Shown piece after piece: positions 1-5,253 of a stretch of DNA of 6,210 bases. The notes below the pieces were generated by a model. It ran no database searches, was not told where the DNA came from, and was given only the letters and a program-made list of their open reading frames with translations. Source of the DNA: an uncultured Collinsella sp. (GTDB lineage Bacteria; Actinomycetota; Coriobacteriia; Coriobacteriales; Coriobacteriaceae); assembly GCA_905211615.1 (NCBI GenBank), contig CAJMBB010000112.1:1-6210 (forward strand), given 5' to 3'. Made by a program: the position numbers and the translations under genes. The stretch's first letter is position 1, and every line of letters begins with the position of its first letter.

Positions 1-33
1 TCAACGATATGGCACCGTGGGGACACATGTATG

Positions 34-276
34 TCAATCCTGGTCTAACAGAGCCTTATCGAATCCCAGGTTCTGGCTCACGCCCTTGAGCGTGTGCGCT
101 GCCATAAACGCACCTTCGGCGTCTCCCGCCGCCATGGCGGCCTCCAGCTTGTCCATGCTCTCGTCATCCAAAAACTTGAGGGCAAAGCGGGCAAGCATTT
201 CCCCGCCCATCAGCCGAGCGCACGCGTCATCATAATTAGCGCCGATCTTCTCATACGCCTCACGCATGGAAATCAT
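34..276 (-). CDS. HPt phosphotransfer protein, probably C-terminally truncated
   Basis: Histidine phosphotransfer (HPt) domains relay phosphoryl groups between a hybrid kinase and a receiver domain in the cytoplasm. Seen: an 80-residue product with the HPt signature AAHTLKGVSQNLGF around residues 59-72, where H61 is the expected phosphorylated histidine, followed by K64 and G65. The preceding FALKFLDD...LEAAMAAGDAEGAF segment fits the second helix of the bundle. HPt proteins usually run about 100-120 residues. Here the frame ends at residue 80 with the unusual tail DKALLDQD, so the rest of the third helix and the fourth helix are absent. Bases 1-33, downstream of its stop, do not resume HPt-like sequence in any frame I could read. 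The start at 276 is chosen because AAAGGAG at 287-293 lies 10 bases before it; a second ATG at 267 is possible. It lies 24 bases after the HD-GYP regulator, so co-transcription is likely. It may be non-functional or a shortened functional form. Confidence 0.75.
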   Translation of the reverse strand: MISMREAYEKIGANYDDACARLMGGEMLARFALKFLDDESMDKLEAAMAAGDAEGAFMAAHTLKGVSQNLGFDKALLDQD

Positions 277-286
277 GGATTAAAAA

Positions 287-293
287 CTCCTTT
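287..293 (-). promoter_or_regulatory. Ribosome binding site of the HPt gene
   Basis: On the minus strand AAAGGAG stands 10 bases before the ATG at 276 and 19 before the second in-frame ATG at 267. The spacing favours the first Met. Confidence 0.7.
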
Positions 294-300
294 GGTCAAA

Positions 301-2181
301 CTAAATCGTAGGAAACGCGACGACATCGGCGGGGCGTGCCAATGTCTCGGCAATTTGGTCTTGCACCTCGAGCAAACAGTCGAGCAGCAACGGGTTAAAG
401 GTGCCGCACTTACCGTCCAGGATCATCTTAATCGCTTCCTCGTGCGGGATAGCGTCCTTGTACACGCGCACGCTCGTCAGGGCATCGTACACGTCGGCCA
501 CCGAAACCACCTGTGCGGCAATGGGAATTTCGTCGCCCTTAAGGCCATCGGGATAACCCTTGCCGTCCCAGCGCTCGTGGTGCCAACGCGCAATCTGGTA
601 CGCATATTCCATAAGCGCATTGCCGGCGTGATGGCTACCCAGCTCACGCAGCATGTCGGCGCCGATCGTGGTATGCGTCTTCATAATCTCGAACTCCTCG
701 GGCGTAAGGCGTCCGGGCTTGTTGAGAATCGCATCGTCAATCGACATCTTGCCGATATCGTGCAGCGCCGGAGCCAGGGCGATCGTGGAGCGTTCCTCAT
801 TGTCGAGGGAGATCGTGCCGCTACGCTGGACCAGACAGCCAAGCAGCAGCTCGGTCAGCTTTTCGATATTCGTAACGTGCCTGCCGCTCTCGCCGTTACG
901 AAGCTCCATGACGCCGGCCATGATGTCGATGAGCATGCGACTGTTCTTGACGCGCTCGTTGTACTGCTGGGACAGCAGGTTCGTCAGGCGGCGCTGTTTG
1001 GCGTATAGGCGGATGGTGTTGCTCACACGGCGGCGCACGACACGGGAGTCAAACGGGCGGTTGATATAGTCCGAGGCGCCCAGCTCGTACGCGCGCAGAA
1101 CCATATCATCGGAATCTTCGCTCGAAATCATGATGACGGGCAGATTGTCACTAACCGATCGGCGCGATAGATCGGCCAGCACCTCAAAGCCGCTTACGCC
1201 CGGCATGACAATATCCAGCAGCACGAGCGACAACTCATCGCCATAGCGGTCGACCATGTCGAGCGCCGCACGACCGTGGTCGGCCTCGAGGATGCAATAC
1301 TCGTCCTTGAGCATCTCGCTGAGAATGGCTCGGTTCATCTCGGAGTCATCGACAATAAGCACCAAAGGCTTTTCGCTTTGGAAGGCCTCGATGGAATCGG
1401 CATCGGTCACGACCGTACCGGCTTTTGCCTTAGCGTGGCTCAATAACTGGACAGCGCGGCCAACGCCCTCATCGACCGTCTCGCCATGAATGCGAACGCC
1501 ACCAACACATGCCGTCAAGCTCACGTACTCATGGCCCGGAATAATCGTGGAATGAACGGCATCGGATACCTGACGCAAGCGACGGGCGAAGTCATCGGAG
1601 GGAATATCGGGCATGACGGCCACAAACTTGTCGCAGCCATAGCGCACAAGCTCGTCAGTCGAACGAATTCCGCTGCGTATGGCTGTCGCCACAGCACCGA
1701 GCGCAAGGTCACCGGCATGACGGCCACACGTATCGTTGAAGACCCTAAAATCATCAAGGTCGATCATCGCAACGCCGGCATTCATGCGGGCGCTACGGAG
1801 CTTTTCCTCGTAATATCGACGATTGCGCACACTCGTCAGCACGTCGGTGTAGACAAGGTCCTCTTCTGCAGCCTCTTGCCCATCGATCGGACGCACCATC
1901 AGCAGGACGTGAGGCTCGCCCTCGACTTTCAGAGGACGCAGGCGAGCGCGGTACTCGGTACCATCATTGAGCAGCTGCTCCGATACATCATCGGAACCTG
2001 CCAAGGCCTCAAGACTCGACTGGCGCAGACAAGGGCACCGATTGCCGGCGAGCAGGCAGTTAGGCTCGCTCTTAATCTGATCGGCCGACAGCAAACGCAC
2101 CACGGGGTAGGTCTTCGCGACGCGGGCGACCTCAGCGGCAGCCTCCTCGTCGGTTAGATTGACCTCGTGATTATTGAGCAT
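301..2181 (-). CDS. HD-GYP response regulator with degenerate GGDEF domain (putative c-di-GMP phosphodiesterase)
   Basis: A 626-residue cytoplasmic signalling protein; no membrane segment is seen. Residues 1-105 form a small domain with a Cys cluster (C42, C50, C51), resembling Cys-containing PAS-like modules often found before GGDEF domains. Residues 111-265 are a GGDEF domain: D141 and the ND and GD positions are present, but the signature reads YGCDKF (181-186) instead of YGGDEF, so cyclase activity is unlikely. RSTD (173-176) keeps the RxxD inhibitory-site motif at the normal five-residue distance. Residues 271-395 are a receiver domain with D278/D279, phosphoacceptor D323 and S353; the usual Lys is R375 (NRPF). 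Residues 405-612 are an HD-GYP domain with E431, H435, H474-D475, H503, H534-H535, GYP at 542-544 and D563, all the expected metal-site residues. Inferred role: hydrolysis of c-di-GMP controlled by phosphorylation and perhaps by c-di-GMP binding. The start follows AGGAAGG (2189-2195). The downstream HPt gene is a candidate phosphodonor. Confidence 0.93.
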   Translation of the reverse strand: MLNNHEVNLTDEEAAAEVARVAKTYPVVRLLSADQIKSEPNCLLAGNRCPCLRQSSLEALAGSDDVSEQLLNDGTEYRARLRPLKVEGEPHVLLMVRPIDGQEAAEEDLVYTDVLTSVRNRRYYEEKLRSARMNAGVAMIDLDDFRVFNDTCGRHAGDLALGAVATAIRSGIRSTDELVRYGCDKFVAVMPDIPSDDFARRLRQVSDAVHSTIIPGHEYVSLTACVGGVRIHGETVDEGVGRAVQLLSHAKAKAGTVVTDADSIEAFQSEKPLVLIVDDSEMNRAILSEMLKDEYCILEADHGRAALDMVDRYGDELSLVLLDIVMPGVSGFEVLADLSRRSVSDNLPVIMISSEDSDDMVLRAYELGASDYINRPFDSRVVRRRVSNTIRLYAKQRRLTNLLSQQYNERVKNSRMLIDIMAGVMELRNGESGRHVTNIEKLTELLLGCLVQRSGTISLDNEERSTIALAPALHDIGKMSIDDAILNKPGRLTPEEFEIMKTHTTIGADMLRELGSHHAGNALMEYAYQIARWHHERWDGKGYPDGLKGDEIPIAAQVVSVADVYDALTSVRVYKDAIPHEEAIKMILDGKCGTFNPLLLDCLLEVQDQIAETLARPADVVAFPTI

Positions 2182-2194
2182 ATGGGGCCCTTCC

Positions 2195-2278
2195 TATCGT
2201 TACGCACAGCAACGGTGCATATCAATTGGTACAAGGGTAACATCTAACAGCTGAAGGCAAACGCGCGATTATCGTTAC
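2195..2278 (-). repeat. Pair of 9-bp direct repeats (TATCGTTAC on plus strand)
   Basis: TATCGTTAC occurs at 2195-2203 and again at 2270-2278. One copy overlaps the -10 hexamer of the HD-GYP gene promoter and the other touches its ribosome binding site. The placement suits a regulator binding site, but a 9-base match within about 200 bases can arise by chance, so this is only a candidate. Confidence 0.3.
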
Positions 2279-2296
2279 ATTTTTATGACCTGGCAA
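2268..2296 (-). promoter_or_regulatory. Promoter of the HD-GYP/HPt operon
   Basis: Read on the minus strand, TTGCCA (2291-2296) is followed after exactly 17 bases by GATAAT (2268-2273), one mismatch from the TATAAT consensus. Transcription would begin near 2261, giving a leader of about 80 bases before the ATG at 2181. It lies in the 211-base gap after the hydrolase gene, so the signalling pair can be expressed independently of the hydrolase. Confidence 0.65.
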
Positions 2297-2331
2297 GCGG
2301 CGGTAATGGAGCCGCGGACGCGCGGTTATGG

Positions 2332-2358
2332 GCGCATTCGTTAACAATGACGAAACGC
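2332..2358. repeat. Imperfect stem-loop in the gap after the hydrolase gene
   Basis: TTCGT (2337-2341) and ACGAA (2350-2354) pair across an 8-base loop, and GCG/CGC extends the stem beyond a bulge. No T run follows on either strand, so it is a poor intrinsic terminator. It is the only structure I see between the hydrolase stop codon and the HD-GYP promoter apart from a short CCGCG/CGCGG hairpin at 2312-2325. Confidence 0.25.
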
Positions 2359-2392
2359 TAACAGCCCCTCTCCCCGCAGGTCGTCGAGCGCG

Positions 2393-3190
2393 CTAACGCT
2401 CCAAGACATCGCGAACGGCGTTTGCCGCCGTAACGGGGCGATCGCGCAGACCGTTATGTGCGCCCGGGATCGTCACGAGAAGGCAATCGAGATATTCGGC
2501 AGCCGCTCGCGTACCAGCCTCGCGGGGCGTACCGACCGAAAGCTCGCCCAAAAACACGGCCGACACTGCCTTTGACGCGCGGGCGCGCTCCCAGTCGGGA
2601 GCATATGTCATATTTGTTCCGTATTCATTGGCCATGAAGCAACGACCATTGCGCAGGGCATGTTTGGCTTCCGCTTCGGTCGTCCCAGGAGCCTCGGGGT
2701 CCAAGTCGCCGAGGGCTCCCAAGAAAAGCCGGAGCGCCCTTGAAACCTTTCCAGCCGCAATCATATCGAGCAAAACCGGAGCTGCGCCCATGCCGACGCC
2801 TTCGGCCGACACAGCCGGCTCGTGCAGAATCGCACGGGCGACGAGATGGGGTTCGGTGCGAAGAAGCTCCAGCGCCACCAACGTACCGGCGCTGTGCGCA
2901 AGCACATTTGTCGGAGCGCCAACGTGTTCGATCACGGCCTGCAGGTCGGCGGCCTGAGTGGCAAGATCATAGCTGCCGTCTGCCGCTTCGCTGCTGCCAC
3001 CACAGCCGCGGCGATCGTAGGCAATTACGCGGTAGTTGCGGCTGAGCTCACAAGCGATGCCGTCGAAAAATGTGCCGTCGACACAAGCACCGTGCACGCA
3101 CACCAAGGCAGGAGTATCAGGCGACACATCCGGGCCGGCATATTCGCGACAGGCAATCGTGGTGCCCGCATTCTCGACCGTAAAATCCAT
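2393..3190 (-). CDS. Alpha/beta hydrolase family protein
   Basis: A 265-residue protein with the alpha/beta hydrolase layout and no signal peptide. Seen: the oxyanion-loop HG motif (CVHGACVDG, 31-39), the strand-4 region YDRRGCGGS (58-66), the nucleophile elbow AHSAG (98-102) with S100 as predicted nucleophile, and a late GAHNGL (243-248) with H245 as predicted catalytic base. The usual acid after strand 6 is not obvious: the segment reads VFLGELSVGTPREAG (212-226), so E216 or a nearby residue may serve. Substrate cannot be read from sequence; esterases, lactonases and C-C bond hydrolases share this fold. The ATG at 3190 is the only reasonable start, because in-frame TGA codons stand just upstream on the minus strand with no other start between. 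The Shine-Dalgarno is a weak G run (3197-3201). It diverges from the radical SAM gene and is followed by a 211-base gap. Confidence 0.88.
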   Translation of the reverse strand: MDFTVENAGTTIACREYAGPDVSPDTPALVCVHGACVDGTFFDGIACELSRNYRVIAYDRRGCGGSSEAADGSYDLATQAADLQAVIEHVGAPTNVLAHSAGTLVALELLRTEPHLVARAILHEPAVSAEGVGMGAAPVLLDMIAAGKVSRALRLFLGALGDLDPEAPGTTEAEAKHALRNGRCFMANEYGTNMTYAPDWERARASKAVSAVFLGELSVGTPREAGTRAAAEYLDCLLVTIPGAHNGLRDRPVTAANAVRDVLER

Positions 3191-3265
3191 GTTGTGCCCC
3201 CATCATCAACGCCCATCCAGTTGCGCGTCAGTACGGCTGGATAGACCCGCATTGCCTTACGCCTT

Positions 3266-3279
3266 GTTAACAGATTAAC
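3266..3279. repeat. Small inverted repeat in the divergent intergenic region
   Basis: GTTAA (3266-3270) and TTAAC (3275-3279) form a perfect 5-bp dyad around CAGA. It lies about 75 bases upstream of the hydrolase start, where an operator could act on that gene. No clear promoter hexamers can be assigned to the hydrolase; TTAACA within this dyad on the minus strand resembles a -35, but the matching -10 is poor. Confidence 0.25.
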
Positions 3280-3342
3280 TGTACCCGACCCGAGGCTTTT
3301 CATGGCACGGCATAATGAGCGACGTGAAAAAACGAAACTTGT

Positions 3343-3367
3343 AAAGCAAGGGCCCGCACCTTGCTTT
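3343..3367. repeat. 9-bp perfect inverted repeat upstream of the radical SAM gene
   Basis: AAAGCAAGG (3343-3351) and CCTTGCTTT (3359-3367) are perfect complements around a 7-base loop. No T run follows on the plus strand, so it is not a plus-strand terminator. It covers the -35 position expected for the extended -10 element at 3376-3384, which suits an operator. It might instead be a weak minus-strand hairpin that blocks antisense transcription. Confidence 0.5.
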
Positions 3368-3375
3368 GGAGCCGA

Positions 3376-3384
3376 TGCTATGCT
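3376..3384 (+). promoter_or_regulatory. Extended -10 promoter element of the radical SAM gene
   Basis: TGCTATGCT has the TG extension and a hexamer matching TATAAT at four positions. No good -35 hexamer is seen 16-18 bases upstream; that space is taken by the inverted repeat. The predicted leader is only about 25 bases. Confidence 0.4.
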
Positions 3385-3400
3385 TAGGCACAATTGTCTT

Positions 3401-3406
3401 GAGGAG
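3401..3406 (+). promoter_or_regulatory. Ribosome binding site deciding the radical SAM start
   Basis: GAGGAG lies 9 bases before the ATG at 3416 but only 3 bases before the in-frame ATG at 3410. The spacing selects 3416. The frame is open further upstream to 3302, but that extension has no Shine-Dalgarno and no family-like sequence. Confidence 0.7.
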
Positions 3407-3415
3407 CATATGCCT

Positions 3416-4192
3416 ATGTCTACGTTTTTGAATGCCAGCCCCATCTTTGGGCCCGTTCGCAGCCGTCGCCTTGGTCTCTCGCTCGGCGTCAACATGATGC
3501 CGGCCAGCGGCAAAATCTGCACGTTCGACTGCATTTACTGCGAAAACGGCCTCAACGCCGAGCGCCCCTGCCATGAGCCGTACAACACAGCTGCCGTGGT
3601 ACTCGACGCGCTCGAGGCAAAGCTGCGCGAGATGGCAGCCGAGGGCGAGCTCCCCGATGTGATCACCTTCGCAGGAAACGGCGAGCCCACCGCCGCACCG
3701 GAGTTTCCCCAGGCGATTGCCGGCGCCGTCGCGCTGCGCGATCAGCTGGCCCCAAACTCCAAAATCGCCGTGCTCTCCAACGGTACGCGCGCCGACCGCC
3801 CCGAGGTGCACGATGCGCTCATGATGGTCGACGACAACATCCTCAAGCTCGATACGGTCGATCCGGCATTTATCCAGCTGCTCGACCAGCCTGTTGGCCC
3901 CTACGACGTCGAGCACCAGATTGAGACGTTCGCAAGCTTTGACGGTCACGTTATTATCCAGACGATCTTTTTGACCGGTGAGTATCTGGGCAAGCCCATC
4001 GACAACACCGGCGAGGAGTACGTTGCCCCCTGGCTCGCGGCACTTGAGCGCATTCGCCCACAAGAAGCGACCATCTACACGGTGGCTCGCGAGACGCCGG
4101 TCGCCGGCCTTGCCAAAGCAGCGCCCGAGGCCCTCGACGCCATCGCCGCGCGCGTGCGCGCCCTCGGCATTCCCTGCCAGGTGAGCTACTAG
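3416..4192 (+). CDS. Radical SAM protein of COG0731-like type
   Basis: A 258-residue cytoplasmic protein predicted to bind a [4Fe-4S] cluster and cleave S-adenosylmethionine to a radical. Seen: FGPVRSRRLGLSLGVNMMP (11-29), typical of this family, followed by the cluster motif C35-x3-C39-x2-C42 (CTFDCIYC), and GNGEP (87-91), the SAM-binding GGEP-like motif. SNGT (121-124) and the later strand ILKLD (142-146) fit the radical SAM barrel. The family is related to the wyosine-tRNA enzyme TYW1, but bacterial members of this size have, to my knowledge, no established substrate, so no function is assigned. There is no additional ferredoxin-like Cys cluster at the C-terminus, only an isolated C254. 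A 55-base gap without a terminator leads to the map gene, so partial read-through is possible. Confidence 0.9.
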   Translation: MSTFLNASPIFGPVRSRRLGLSLGVNMMPASGKICTFDCIYCENGLNAERPCHEPYNTAAVVLDALEAKLREMAAEGELPDVITFAGNGEPTAAPEFPQAIAGAVALRDQLAPNSKIAVLSNGTRADRPEVHDALMMVDDNILKLDTVDPAFIQLLDQPVGPYDVEHQIETFASFDGHVIIQTIFLTGEYLGKPIDNTGEEYVAPWLAALERIRPQEATIYTVARETPVAGLAKAAPEALDAIAARVRALGIPCQVSY

Positions 4193-4216
4193 CGCGCAGC
4201 TGCCCTGTGAGTGGGC

Positions 4217-4222
4217 TATACT
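4217..4222 (+). promoter_or_regulatory. Putative -10 element upstream of map
   Basis: TATACT matches TATAAT at five of six positions and lies 31 bases before the map start codon, downstream of the radical SAM stop. No convincing -35 hexamer is seen at 16-18 bases, so it may be weak or activator-dependent. The map ribosome binding site AAAGGAAG (4234-4241) follows at good spacing. Confidence 0.4.
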
Positions 4223-4247
4223 AGCTGCGAATGAAAGGAAGTTAGCC

Positions 4248-5118
4248 ATGTTTGACAATGGACCCGTGCCCGGCCGCAACGACGTCTGCTGGTGCGGCAG
4301 CGGCAAAAAATATAAGAAATGCCATAGCGCCTTTGATGAGCGCCTCGAGCGCTTGTGGGAAGAGGGCTGGGAGGTTCTGCCCCGCACGCTCTACAAGACG
4401 CCCGCCGATATCGAGGGCATCAAGCGCTCGGCCGCCATCAACGTGGGTGTGCTCGATTACGTAGGCGAACACATCGCCGCGGGCATGACCACCAACCAGA
4501 TCGACCAGATGATCTACGACTACACCGTCGAGCACGGCGGCACGCCGGCCGATCTTAACTACGAGGGCTATCCCAAGAGCGTGTGCACCTCGATCAACGA
4601 CGTCGTCTGCCACGGTATCCCCTGCGATGCGGACGTGCTGCACGAGGGCGACGTCATCAACGTGGACTGCTCCACGATTCTTGACGGCTACTTTAGCGAC
4701 TCGAGCCGTATGTTCTGCATCGGCGAGGTCTCGGCCGAGCGCCAGCGCCTGGTCGACGTCACCCGCGCCAGCGTGGAGGCGGGCTTGGCTGCCGCTGTCC
4801 GTTATGGCCGAGGCCGTGCAAAAGACGGTCGAGGACGCCGGCTTTAGCGTGGTGCGCGAGTACGGCGGACATGGCATCGGTAAGGAGTTCCACGAGGACC
4901 CGTTTGTGGGCTTTACCACCGAGGCGCCCGATGTGGACACCATCATGGCTCCGGGCATGGTCTTTACCATCGAGCCCATGGTCAACGCCGGAGCGCCCGA
5001 TATCAAGATTAGCAAGGGCGACGGTTGGTGCGTGCGCACCAAGGACGGCAGCGATTCGGCCCAGTGCGAGGTACAGCTCGTGGTGACCGAGGATGGTTAC
5101 GAACTGCTGAGCTGGTAG
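4248..5118 (+). pseudogene. map: Type I methionine aminopeptidase with SEC-C motif, frameshifted
   Basis: The intact enzyme removes the initiator Met from nascent proteins, using two metal ions in the cytoplasm. The first frame (4248-4847, 199 residues) starts with a SEC-C zinc motif, C14-x-C16 ... C25-H26 (CWCGSGKKYKKCH), then the MetAP fold with metal ligands H122, D140 and D151, and ends in the unrelated tail RYGRGRAKDGRGRRL. The second half continues in the +1 frame from about 4795 (LSVMAEAVQKT) to the TAG at 5116-5118. It carries the remaining ligands: His at 4870-4872 (GGHGIG), Glu at 4972-4974 (TIEPM) and Glu at 5068-5070 (AQCEV). Compared with E. coli MetAP, about six residues of the loop VKPGIN are missing, which implies a net loss near 17 bases at 4793-4795. 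Neither half has the full metal site, and the second half has no nearby ribosome binding site. It is a pseudogene or a sequence error; the rest of the reading frame is well preserved, so the lesion is recent. Confidence 0.88.
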
Positions 5119-5127
5119 CCGTGGATG

Positions 5128-5180
5128 CGCCGGGCTTCGCGATGGATATGTTAACCATCGCGAAGCCCGGCGTTTTATTT
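5128..5180 (+). terminator. Strong intrinsic terminator after map
   Basis: A perfect 18-bp stem (5128-5145 with 5155-5172) encloses a 9-base loop and is followed at once by TTTTATTT (5173-5180). It begins 9 bases after the map stop codon. The opposite strand has no T run after the stem, so it works mainly for plus-strand transcripts and insulates the dehydrogenase gene. Confidence 0.93.
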
Positions 5181-5199
5181 GAACGTTTTGCCTGATACA

Positions 5200-5234
5200 A
5201 CCTGCCAAAATAAACCTGTCCCTTTTTGGCAGGT
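5200..5234. repeat. 11-bp perfect inverted repeat before the dehydrogenase gene
   Basis: ACCTGCCAAAA (5200-5210) and TTTTGGCAGGT (5224-5234) are exact complements around a 13-base spacer. The spacer holds AAACCTGTCC, a near copy of the left arm start AACCTGCC. It sits 19 bases before the GTG start and 19 bases after the terminator. A weak promoter candidate, TTGCCT (5188-5193) and TAAACC (5211-5216) with 17-base spacing, would place its -10 in the spacer, so the dyad could be an operator. It may instead be a leader hairpin or a dispersed intergenic palindrome. Confidence 0.55.
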
Positions 5235-5241
5235 CGAGCGG

Positions 5242-5247
5242 AAAGGA
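5242..5247 (+). promoter_or_regulatory. Ribosome binding site selecting a GTG start
   Basis: AAAGGA lies 6 bases before GTG at 5254. The frame is open upstream to a TTG at 5179, but that stretch would translate the inverted repeat and has no Shine-Dalgarno; the family-like sequence (NILVLLP) begins right after the GTG. Confidence 0.75.
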
Positions 5248-5253
5248 CTGCTT

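Noticed and set aside
1..33. Insertion sequence end next to the truncated HPt gene
   Set aside because: Only 33 bases are visible, with no recognisable terminal inverted repeat, target duplication or transposase sequence.
94..1008. Plus-strand open frame across the HPt and HD-GYP genes
   Set aside because: It overlaps two minus-strand genes that carry clear catalytic motifs; its own translation shows no domain.
2202..2209. ACGCACAG, reminiscent of a conserved stretch of the GEMM c-di-GMP riboswitch
   Set aside because: It is on the plus strand, antisense to the HD-GYP leader, and the rest of the riboswitch core is missing.
3302..3415. Upstream in-frame extension of the radical SAM protein
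   Set aside because: It would translate the inverted repeat and promoter, has no Shine-Dalgarno, and family sequence begins after the ATG at 3416.
3275..4387. Long minus-strand open frame opposite the radical SAM gene
   Set aside because: It is a shadow of the plus-strand gene's codon bias, with no ribosome binding site or recognisable domain.
4793..4810. Programmed ribosomal frameshift in map
   Set aside because: No slippery sequence or stimulatory structure is evident, and a frameshift would not restore the missing loop residues.
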